A stretch of DNA of 64,000 nucleotides, taken from positions 1-64,000 of the forward strand of contig NZ_JAVDPZ010000005.1 of the NCBI RefSeq assembly GCF_031453995.1, written 5' to 3'. The notes under the pieces were generated by a model. The model was not told the origin of the DNA, did not search any database, and saw only the letters and a program-made list of their open reading frames with translations. This document shows, piece by piece, positions 1-7,449 of this stretch. The translations under genes and the position numbers were made by a program. The first letter of the stretch is position 1. The number at the start of each line of letters is the position of its first letter. Source of the stretch: Nitrobacter vulgaris. GTDB taxonomy: Bacteria > Pseudomonadota > Alphaproteobacteria > Rhizobiales > Xanthobacteraceae.

Positions 1-78
1 CGTCGCATCGATGTCTCAACCGCCATGATCCATGTCGCCATGGCCGGTGTCCTCATCCGCAGAAACGCTCATCCCTGA
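1..78 (+). pseudogene. Possible C-terminal end of a transposase, cut by the window edge
   Basis: An open frame enters from the left edge and stops at 76-78. Its last 25 residues (ending MAGVLIRRNAHP) look like the C-terminal tail of IS5-type DDE transposases, and a short sequence that could be an IS end follows at about 85-105 (ccaaacaggctctgag). Both points rest on resemblance only. The adjacent gene on the other side (ugd) is visibly decayed, which fits a locus disturbed by an insertion sequence. It could equally be the end of an unrelated gene. Confidence 0.3.
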
Positions 79-182
79 TTTTCCAAACAGGCTCTGAGAA
101 CATTCTCGGCAACAATTGTTGCTTCCTGTCGGTTGCTGCCATGCAGGGGGTCAGGAAGGCGTCGCTCCCCGGAATGTTCGTC

Positions 183-1373
183 TTATTGGCGACCAATGCT
201 TTCATACTTGAATCCTGCCGATCGTACGTCTTCCGGCCTGTAGATGTTTCGCAAATCCACGATAATCGGCGTGGCCATGTCGGTTCTGATCCGTTCGAGG
301 TCCAGCGCGCGGAACTGCCGCCACTCGGTCACGATCACCAGCGCGTCGGCGCCGCGGGCGCAGGCGTAGGGGTCGTCGCAGTATTCGATATCGGAGAGCT
401 CTTTCTTCGCCTGCTCCATGCCGACGGGATCGTGCGCTCTTACCTTGGCGCCGAAATCGAGCAGACCGGCAATCAGTGCGATCGACGGCGCTTCACGCAT
501 GTCATCGGTGTCGGGTTTGAAGGTCAGGCCCAGTACGGCGATCGTCTTTCCGCGAATATCATGGTCGAGCGCGCCGGCTACCTTTCGCGACATCGTACGT
601 TTGCGGATCTCGTTCACGGTCAGGGTGGCCTCGACGACGCGAAGCTGCACGCCAAAATCGAGCGCGGTTTTCGATAACGCGCGAGTGTCCTTCGGAAAGC
701 ACGAGCCGCCATAGCCCGGTCCAGCATGAAGAAACTTGGCGCCGATGCGATTGTCGAGCCCGATGCCCCGCGCAACGTCCTGCACGTTGGCTCCGACGCG
801 TTCCGCAAGATCCGCAATCTCGTTGATGAAGGTGATCTTGGTCGCGAGAAAGGCGTTGGCGGCGTACTTGATCAATTCAGCGGTCCGTCGGCTGGTATAG
901 AGGATGGGCGCCTGGTTGAGATAAAGCGGGCGGTAGATCCGGCCCATCACTTTCCTGGCGTGCTCGTCCTCGGTCCCGACCACGATGCGATCCGGATGCT
1001 GGAAGTCACGGATTGCCGCGCCCTCCCGCAGGAACTCCGGGTTCGCAACGACGGCGAAGTCGGCCGCTGGATTTGTCCCTGAATGATCCGCTCGACCTCG
1101 TCGCCTGTTCCGACAGGCACCGTCGATTTCGTGACGATGAGCGTGAAACCCTCCAGAAGACCAGCTATTTCGCGAGCAGCGGCATGCACGTAGCTCAAGT
1201 CTGCATGCCCATCTCCGCGTCGTGACGGCGTTCCGACCGCGATAAATACGGCATCGGCGTCGTGCGATCTTGTTGGAGTCCTTGTCGACGCAGGTCACGT
1301 CATGACCGAAATCTGCGAAGCAGGCTGCCGATACCAGGCCCACATAGCCGGCGCCGATCATCACGATGCGCAT
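183..1373 (-). pseudogene. ugd: UDP-glucose 6-dehydrogenase, internally deleted and frameshifted
   Basis: UDP-glucose dehydrogenase oxidises UDP-glucose to UDP-glucuronate for polysaccharide synthesis. The start MRIVMIGAGYVGLVSAACF (dinucleotide fold) and the C-terminal two thirds (VVANPEFLREGAAI, then GPGYGGSCFPKD with the catalytic Cys) are typical. Between them the frame is wrong. After residues NKIA about 39 codons expected in the family are missing (junction near 1262-1265). The next stretch, DADAVFIAVGTPSRRGDGH to DEVERII, is readable only in another frame. A second shift near 1074-1084, one base short of the expected sequence, restores the original frame. The two shifts cancel, leaving a 396-codon frame against about 435 in the family, with some 60 wrong residues and part of the NAD domain lost. 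Almost certainly inactive as an enzyme. It lies downstream of rfbA-rfbB on the same strand. Confidence 0.85.
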
Positions 1374-1432
1374 GGTATTATGGACTCCGATTTCCGATCA
1401 CAGAGCGGGTTTTTGAGCGAGCCATCGGCAGG

Positions 1433-2497
1433 CTACTGCCTGAGTCCCACGCGCTTTGCCGTGTAGCCTCGCTCCAGGATCGCCCGCCACCACGGTTGTT
1501 CGTCGACATACCAACGCACCGTCTTCTCAATCCCACTCTCAAAGTTCTCCTCCGCGAGCCAACCGAGTTCGCGCTCAAGCTTGGATGCGTCGATGGCGTA
1601 GCGCCGATCGTGGCCGGGGCGGTCGGCGACGAAAGTGATGAGGTCACGATGCCGTGCCGCACCCGGCAGGATCTCGTCGAGCAGGTCACAGATGCTCTCG
1701 ACGACATGCAGGTTAGTGCGCTCGTTACGCCCGCCGACATTGTAAGTTTCGCCGACAACGCCGTGCTCGAGGGTCAGTGAGAGCGCCTTCGCGTGATCAT
1801 TGACATAGAGCCAGTCTCGAATGTTCTCGCCGTCGCCATAAACAGGCAGCGGCTCGCCGGCGAGGCCCTTGATGATCATGTGCGGGATCAGCTTTTCAGG
1901 AAAGTGATAGGGGCCGTAATTATTCGAGCAATTGGTGACCAGCGTGGGCAACTCATAGGTTTCGTGCCATGCGCGCACCAGATGGTCGGAGGATGCTTTG
2001 CTAGCCGAGTACGGTGAGTTCGGCGCGTAGGCGGTGGCCTCCGTAAAAAAGCCATCGTCGCCGAGCGAGCCGAATACCTCGTCGGTTGAGACGTGCAGGA
2101 AGCGGAATTTCTTTTGCTTATCGGGCGACAGCGAACGCCAATAACGCAAGGTTTCCTGCAGCAGAGTGAATGTACCGACGATGTTGGTCTGGATGAACTC
2201 AGTTGGGCCGTCGATTGAGCGGTCTACATGACTCTCGGCGGCGAGGTTCATTACGGCGTCTGGTCGATATTTCTCGAAAAGATGACGCAGCCCGAGGCCG
2301 TCGCAGATGCATTGCTTCTCGAAGGCATAATTCAGGTTCTCGTTCGTACCAGGCAGTGAGTCGAGGTTCGCTGCGTAGGTGCATTTATCGATGTTGACCA
2401 CGCGAGCGTGCGTATTGTGCAGGAGGTGACGAACTACCGCCGAACCGATGAACCCCGCGCCGCCTGTGACAAAAATGGTCGAAGCCTTAAAGCGCAT
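1433..2497 (-). CDS. rfbB: dTDP-glucose 4,6-dehydratase
   Basis: Second enzyme of dTDP-L-rhamnose synthesis: converts dTDP-glucose to dTDP-4-keto-6-deoxyglucose in the cytoplasm, using bound NAD. Extended short-chain dehydrogenase fold: VTGGAGFIGS at residues 10-19 binds the cofactor, STDEVFG holds the family Thr-Asp-Glu catalytic residues at about 138-140, and the catalytic pair is Y163 and K167 in YSASK. The 354-residue length is normal. The start at 2497 is chosen because GGAGG lies eight bases upstream; an in-frame start nine codons earlier overlaps rfbA and has no better site. It lies 20 bp downstream of rfbA, so the two are surely cotranscribed. Confidence 0.95.
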   Translation of the reverse strand: MRFKASTIFVTGGAGFIGSAVVRHLLHNTHARVVNIDKCTYAANLDSLPGTNENLNYAFEKQCICDGLGLRHLFEKYRPDAVMNLAAESHVDRSIDGPTEFIQTNIVGTFTLLQETLRYWRSLSPDKQKKFRFLHVSTDEVFGSLGDDGFFTEATAYAPNSPYSASKASSDHLVRAWHETYELPTLVTNCSNNYGPYHFPEKLIPHMIIKGLAGEPLPVYGDGENIRDWLYVNDHAKALSLTLEHGVVGETYNVGGRNERTNLHVVESICDLLDEILPGAARHRDLITFVADRPGHDRRYAIDASKLERELGWLAEENFESGIEKTVRWYVDEQPWWRAILERGYTAKRVGLRQ

Positions 2498-2517
2498 AAT
2501 CGATCGCCTCCGCGAAA

Positions 2518-3393
2518 TTAACACTGGTATGAAATGGCAACGGATCTCAGATATTCGCCGTAGCTGCTTTTCCCGTTCTTCTCGGCAGCCTTCTCAAATG
2601 CCGGAAGCGAGATGTAGCCTTGCCGCAGCGCGATTTCCTCGGGGCAAGCGATGCGTAAGCCCTGTCGCTGCTCCAGGATCTGAACAAAGTGGCTGGCCTC
2701 GACCAGCGAGGAATGGGTTCCAGTGTCGAGCCAGGCGAAGCCGCGCCCGAGAACCTCGACGTACAGATCGCCGCGCTCAAGATAGGCGTTGTTGACGTCC
2801 GTGATCTCGATCTCGCCGCGCGCAGACGGCTTAATTCCAGCTGCAATTTCGACAACGTCGTTGTCATAAAAATACAACCCGGTCACGGCCACGTTGGATT
2901 TCGGCTGCTTCGGCTTCTCTTCGATCGAGCGCGCTCGTCCGGTATCGTCGAGCTCAACGACCCCGTATTGTTCAGGGGTGTTCACGACATAGCCGAACAC
3001 AGTGGCGCCCTTGTTGCGGGAGGACGCGGCCGACAGCAGTTGGGGCAACCCATGGCCGTAGAAAATGTTGTCGCCCAATACGAGCGCGACGGAGTCGGAG
3101 CCGATAAAATCGCGGCCGACGATGAAGGCGTCCGCCAGCCCGCGCGGAGTTTCCTGCGTCGCATAGGCAAAGCGCATGCCGATTTCGCTGCCGTCGCCGA
3201 GTAGCCGATGAAACAACGGCCCGTCCTGCGGTGTCGAAATGATCAGAATCTCGCGAATGCCGCCCAGCATCAGCGTGGACAGCGGATAGTAGATCATTGG
3301 CTTGTCAAAGACGGGCAGGAGCTGCTTGGAAACGACCGTCGTCACTGGGTAGAGGCGGGAACCCGTCCCCCCGGCAAGAATGATGCCTTTCAT
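2518..3393 (-). CDS. rfbA: Glucose-1-phosphate thymidylyltransferase
   Basis: First enzyme of the dTDP-L-rhamnose pathway: joins glucose-1-phosphate and dTTP to give dTDP-glucose and pyrophosphate. The nucleotidyltransferase signature LAGGTGSRLYP is at residues 6-16, followed by the family blocks KPMIYYPL, GDNIFYGHGL and EKPKQPKSN. At 291 residues it is full length for the RmlA type. The start at 3393 has GAGGGG just upstream; four codons further up there is another ATG, less well placed. First gene of a minus-strand unit rfbA-rfbB-ugd, divergent from rfbC-rfbD across an AT-rich gap of about 105 bp. Confidence 0.95.
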   Translation of the reverse strand: MKGIILAGGTGSRLYPVTTVVSKQLLPVFDKPMIYYPLSTLMLGGIREILIISTPQDGPLFHRLLGDGSEIGMRFAYATQETPRGLADAFIVGRDFIGSDSVALVLGDNIFYGHGLPQLLSAASSRNKGATVFGYVVNTPEQYGVVELDDTGRARSIEEKPKQPKSNVAVTGLYFYDNDVVEIAAGIKPSARGEIEITDVNNAYLERGDLYVEVLGRGFAWLDTGTHSSLVEASHFVQILEQRQGLRIACPEEIALRQGYISLPAFEKAAEKNGKSSYGEYLRSVAISYQC

Positions 3394-3413
3394 GGCCCCT
3401 CTCATTTAATCGC

Positions 3414-3456
3414 TGATAACATAACATATAGTGTTAAGCGTGCAAGTTTGTTATCA
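3414..3456. promoter_or_regulatory. Inverted repeat in the rfbA/rfbC divergent promoter region
   Basis: Two perfect 8-bp arms, TGATAACA at 3414-3421 and TGTTATCA at 3449-3456, bracket 27 bp of AT-rich sequence between the start codons of rfbA and rfbC. The position suits an operator or looping site shared by both rhamnose units. No regulator gene lies next to it, and an arm of this length can arise by chance in AT-rich DNA. Confidence 0.35.
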
Positions 3457-3498
3457 ATGCGGAGGTATCATACGTTAACAAATATAAAGTGACGCGAA

Positions 3499-4053
3499 AT
3501 GAATGTTATTCGGACCGAAGTTCCCGACGCAGTGGTCATCGAGCCCAGGCTGTTCGGAGATCAGCGCGGCTTTTTTCTCGAGACGTATCAATTTCCCCGT
3601 TACTCCGAGCACGGAGTCGCTTGTCCGTTCGTCCAGGACAATCTGTCCCGCTCTGCTCAGGGCGTGCTGCGCGGGTTGCATCTGCAAAACCCTTTTCCGC
3701 AAGGGAAGCTGGTGACGGTGCTCCGCGGAAAGGTCCTGGATGTCGCCGTCGACGTCCGCGTTGGCAGTCCGAATTTCGGCCGCCACGTGGCCGTTGAGCT
3801 GAGCGAAGAAAACAGGCGGCAGCTCTGGGTTCCCCGCGGCTTCGCGCACGGCTTTGTCGTTCTCTCCGAGACCGCCGACTTCTTCTATAAATGCGACGAT
3901 CTTTACAGTCCGAAGGACGAGGTCTCGATCCGCTGGAACGATCCTGCAATCGGCATCGACTGGGGCGTGGAAACGCCGTCCTTGTCAGCCAAGGATGCGG
4001 ATGCGCCGCTGCTCGCGGAGATCAAGAACCTTCCTCGCTATGGGCAAGTCTGA
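3499..4053 (+). CDS. rfbC: dTDP-4-dehydrorhamnose 3,5-epimerase
   Basis: Third step of dTDP-L-rhamnose synthesis: epimerises C3 and C5 of dTDP-4-keto-6-deoxyglucose. Cupin fold of the RmlC family, 184 residues, normal length. Active-site features visible: H61 in VLRGLHLQNP, K70 in FPQGKLV, the block WVPRGFAHGFVVLS, and Y130 in DFFYKCDD. The start codon follows a poorly defined ribosome site. Its stop overlaps the start of rfbD (TGATG), so the two are translationally coupled. Confidence 0.95.
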   Translation: MNVIRTEVPDAVVIEPRLFGDQRGFFLETYQFPRYSEHGVACPFVQDNLSRSAQGVLRGLHLQNPFPQGKLVTVLRGKVLDVAVDVRVGSPNFGRHVAVELSEENRRQLWVPRGFAHGFVVLSETADFFYKCDDLYSPKDEVSIRWNDPAIGIDWGVETPSLSAKDADAPLLAEIKNLPRYGQV

Positions 4054-4979
4054 TGCGGATATTATTGACGGGTACCAGCGGTCAGGTCGGCGGGGCGCTT
4101 CGGCCGTTGCTGGACAAAGGTGGTACGGTCATTGCGCCGTCGCGCAGCGCGTTCGACCTTTCGAAGCCCGAAACGCTTGCCGGGGCGCTCGACGGATTTA
4201 AGCCTGATCTCATTGTCAATCCCGCGGCCTATACCGTGGTGGATCGCGCAGAGGACGAGCGTGAACTCGCTTTCCTTATCAACGCCAAAGCGCCCGCGGC
4301 GATCGCGGAATGGTCGGCAAGGCATCGTGTGCCGTTGATCCATTTCTCGACCGACTATGTTTTCGCTGGCTCGGGCAACAAGCCGTGGCGCGAGGACAGT
4401 CCCGCCGGCCCGCTCTCGGTCTATGGCGGGAGTAAGCTCGCCGGCGATCTCGCCATCCAGGCGGCCGGTGGGCCACATCTGATTGCACGCACCTCCTGGG
4501 TCTACGCAGCGACCGGCGCCAATTTTCTGCGGACCATCGCGCGGCTGGCTGGTGAACGCGAGGAATTGCGCATTGTCGCCGATCAGACCGGCGCTCCGAC
4601 CACGGCAAGCGCGATCGCTAGTGTCATTTCTAACATAGTGCTCTCGAATGCATCGAACTTGAGCGGGTTGTTCGCGCGCCACGGCGGTGTGGTCAATCTC
4701 ACCTGTGCCGGCGAAACGAGTTGGCATGGCTTTGCCACCGCCATCGTCGACGGATTGAAGTCTCGCGGTGTGAAGCTCCTGGTGGAAAGGATCACCCCGA
4801 TAGCCACGGCCGATTTCCCGACCAAAGCCAAGCGACCTGGTAATTCCAGGCTCGACCTGTCGCAATTGCGAGATCGTTTCGGGTTGGCCCCGCCAACTTG
4901 GCAGGAAGCGCTATCGGCGGAACTCGACAGCCTTGTGACACGTCAAGGCGAGCAGGCGGTCTTGACAATGAGAGCATGA
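4053..4979 (+). CDS. rfbD: dTDP-4-dehydrorhamnose reductase
   Basis: Last step of dTDP-L-rhamnose synthesis: NAD(P)H reduction of the 4-keto group. Short-chain dehydrogenase fold with GTSGQVGG at residues 7-14, STDYVFAG, and catalytic Y124/K128 in YGGSK; 308 residues, full length. The start overlaps the rfbC stop by one base. The C-terminal end runs into a dispersed repeat: the stop codon lies inside the left arm of the palindrome at 4972-5036, so the last residues may have been set by insertion of that element. Confidence 0.94.
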   Translation: MRILLTGTSGQVGGALRPLLDKGGTVIAPSRSAFDLSKPETLAGALDGFKPDLIVNPAAYTVVDRAEDERELAFLINAKAPAAIAEWSARHRVPLIHFSTDYVFAGSGNKPWREDSPAGPLSVYGGSKLAGDLAIQAAGGPHLIARTSWVYAATGANFLRTIARLAGEREELRIVADQTGAPTTASAIASVISNIVLSNASNLSGLFARHGGVVNLTCAGETSWHGFATAIVDGLKSRGVKLLVERITPIATADFPTKAKRPGNSRLDLSQLRDRFGLAPPTWQEALSAELDSLVTRQGEQAVLTMRA

Positions 4980-5036
4980 TCCTAGCTTCAGCGTAGCGCC
5001 AAAAAGGCGGACCTGGTTTTGGATAAGATCATGCTC
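4972..5036. repeat. Palindromic dispersed repeat with gagcatgatc arms
   Basis: Perfect 10-bp inverted arms (gagcatgatc at 4972-4981, gatcatgctc at 5027-5036) enclose about 45 bp. This type of element recurs between genes in Bradyrhizobium-like genomes, as far as I recall. A half copy of the arm appears at 45969-45980 after the PlsC-like gene. The rfbD stop codon TGA lies inside the left arm. It may also act as a weak hairpin between two convergent genes. Confidence 0.6.
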
Positions 5037-5092
5037 GAAAGGATTAACCCTGGAGTGTATTTCGATTTCTTGAATCAGCTTCCGGCGTTGCG

Positions 5093-7447
5093 TCAGAATC
5101 CCAACGGCAGATCGTGTGCGACCGGCGGACGATTGTATCGGGGAGTTCGTCGCCCCGGCGGCCATGCCAGGCCGCTATAGGGGACACCGTCGCGTGACAA
5201 TTGCGGATTGTAAGCCGGGTCGTCGTTCAGCCGTTCGCCCCAGCGCGCACGAAGCAGATTGAGTTCGTGTTCGAACCGGCTTCGCCGGTCGGCGCGGTGA
5301 TCGCTACCCCGGCTGGCGGACTCTGCGTGAATCAATTTCGCGTATGGTGTCAAGACGATGCGCTTGCCGGCCTCGCGCAGCCGCAGGCAATAGTCGACAT
5401 CGTTGAGCGCCACCGCGAAGCGGTCCTCGTCCATTCCGCCGACGGCGAGATAGTCGTTTCTTCGGGTTGCAAGGCAAGCCGCGGTCACCGCGCTGCATTC
5501 GTGCGCCACAAGAAGCTGATCGAGAAATCCAGGGTCATCGCTGAACCGGTCCGTAAAGGCATGCGCAACCGAAAAGTTCATGCCCAACACCACGCCACCG
5601 TGCTGGACGACGTCACCGGGCCAGGTCAGCAGCGCGCCGACCGCGCCGACGTCCGGCTCGCCAAGACGCGTGAGCATCTCCTCGAGCCAGTCATCGGAAC
5701 TCGCCTCGATGTCATTGTTGAGCAGGCACAAGATGTCGCTGTCGAGCGTTGCGGCGGCCTGATTGTTGAGTCTTGCGAAATTGAACGGCCCCTCGATCCG
5801 CAATGTTCGAATGCCGCGTCGTGACAGATCGGAAAGAAAGTCAATAGTCTGCGGCTGCGCGCTCTCGTTGTCGACAACAAGGATATCGGCGTGGCAGCGT
5901 TCAACGGCAGGCGCGATGGTCTCAAGGCAACGTTGCAGGAGAGAAACGCGGTCGCGCGTCGGGATGATCACCGTCACGCGCTGTTTGGAGAGCGATCGTT
6001 TGATTCGAACCGCCGGAAAAAAATTTCCGGTCTGCTGGGTCACGTTCGCATGGATTCCGCGCGCCCGCAGGTGCGACTGGCTTGCCGCGGACAGCAGCGC
6101 ACCAGCTGTGGTTCGGTCGAGCTTTGGCATGGTCGCCAATGCTCCCGGCAAGTGAAGGATATCTGTTTGCAGAGGACCGATTTGATCCAGCAGGCTGTTG
6201 AAAAGGCGGTAGAGGTTATTCGGCCGCGCTGTCTCGATGGCCGCAAATAATGCCTTACGCCGGACTGCGAACAGGTGGGCGCAATAGCCTTGTTCCAGCA
6301 ACCTTTCGTAATCGAACGCTGGAAAAGCAAGCGGCCAGAGGCGACCGTCGTCAGTGAGAAAGTCGAGGTCACCGTACAAAGCTAATGCATCAGGATGGGA
6401 GTCGAACGCAGCCGCGATGCGTGCAAGAGCGGTTCGTTCCAGCGACACGCCCGCCATGGTCGCGACGATGTAGTCCGCATCGGGTGCGGCGTCCTCGAGA
6501 AACTCCAGCATGGCGTCGCTATCGATCGACAGCGGCTGGCCGTCGATTGCGCCAGCGGTCCAATTCTCGTGGCTTTGCGCTTCGAGGCTGGCGAGCGTCT
6601 GTTGGGTGCCGGAGCTTCCAGCAATCACGACAGCCAGCCGAAGCGGGCTTGGCTGAGGCTCTGGTAACGGAAAGCGCTCGCGCCAGTCGGCATAGTCATG
6701 CAACGGCAGCGAGGCTGGAATAAGCCGGTCATAAAGTTTACCGCGCAACCGCTCAGCGGCATAGCCGCCGATGACATCAATCATTCCGGCTAGGCCGTCG
6801 GGAAACGCCACAAAGGTGGCTGCTGCCGGAATTTGTTCGCCATCCTCTTTCCGCAGCAGGATTCGATGGACTCTTCCGTCGGCGAGACGTTGCGGGACGT
6901 GGAAATCGAATGCGCGAACGTTGCGGGACGCGCCTCCTTCGGCATCGCCACCGATGTGCGTCCAGGCCGTGGCGCGGACCTGCGCGACGGACTCCCCGTC
7001 GACGATTGCTTCCAGAGTGACGACGATCTCGCTATCGATCCACCCTTGGAAGTGCAGGCCGCCCAACCAGCGCAGCTTGCAGGTCGGGCGAAGATCGGCT
7101 CGAAACGTCGTGTCATTCTCAAGGTCTATGGGATTGCCGACGGGAGTTCCGAGATTGGCGAGTCGCGCCGAAAGATGACGCGCGGCATGGAGCAGTTCGA
7201 TGTCAATGCTCACAGCGAATCCGCAAGTGTTACTTCGGTCTAGTTCAGAGCATTCCGGCGTGAACGCGTCGGCGTAAGCAGTCTTCAGCACCAGGCCGTC
7301 GAGGAGGATTTCGATCGTGAAGCGGTGTTCCGGCGCATCCGGATCGAACACGAAACCGGACACGGTGCCGTCGTCGCCGAGCGCGAGCCGGCTGATCAGC
7401 TTTGGCTTGGTGATCTGTGCCTTGCGAGCCCGGATGACACGCGTCAT
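5093..7447 (-). CDS. Large glycosyltransferase, family 2 C-terminal domain
   Basis: Probable transferase of a sugar to a cell-surface polysaccharide, acting at the cytoplasmic face. The last 300 residues of 784 are a clear GT2 (GT-A fold) domain: VTVIIPTRDR at about 491-500, LLNNDIEA with the metal-binding acidic motif at about 576-583, and LNDVDYCLRL near 681-690. The first 270 residues resemble no domain I recognise. Residues 270-350 (LRLAVVIAGSSGTQ, SLEAQSHENW) look like a degenerate second GT2 start. The ATG at 7447 lies 2 bp after the stop of the upstream transferase; a GTG seven codons earlier would overlap that gene. Neighbours and rfb genes suggest rhamnan or O-antigen assembly; the donor sugar cannot be read from sequence. 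Confidence 0.85.
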   Translation of the reverse strand: MTRVIRARKAQITKPKLISRLALGDDGTVSGFVFDPDAPEHRFTIEILLDGLVLKTAYADAFTPECSELDRSNTCGFAVSIDIELLHAARHLSARLANLGTPVGNPIDLENDTTFRADLRPTCKLRWLGGLHFQGWIDSEIVVTLEAIVDGESVAQVRATAWTHIGGDAEGGASRNVRAFDFHVPQRLADGRVHRILLRKEDGEQIPAAATFVAFPDGLAGMIDVIGGYAAERLRGKLYDRLIPASLPLHDYADWRERFPLPEPQPSPLRLAVVIAGSSGTQQTLASLEAQSHENWTAGAIDGQPLSIDSDAMLEFLEDAAPDADYIVATMAGVSLERTALARIAAAFDSHPDALALYGDLDFLTDDGRLWPLAFPAFDYERLLEQGYCAHLFAVRRKALFAAIETARPNNLYRLFNSLLDQIGPLQTDILHLPGALATMPKLDRTTAGALLSAASQSHLRARGIHANVTQQTGNFFPAVRIKRSLSKQRVTVIIPTRDRVSLLQRCLETIAPAVERCHADILVVDNESAQPQTIDFLSDLSRRGIRTLRIEGPFNFARLNNQAAATLDSDILCLLNNDIEASSDDWLEEMLTRLGEPDVGAVGALLTWPGDVVQHGGVVLGMNFSVAHAFTDRFSDDPGFLDQLLVAHECSAVTAACLATRRNDYLAVGGMDEDRFAVALNDVDYCLRLREAGKRIVLTPYAKLIHAESASRGSDHRADRRSRFEHELNLLRARWGERLNDDPAYNPQLSRDGVPYSGLAWPPGRRTPRYNRPPVAHDLPLGF

Positions 7448-7449
7448 GT

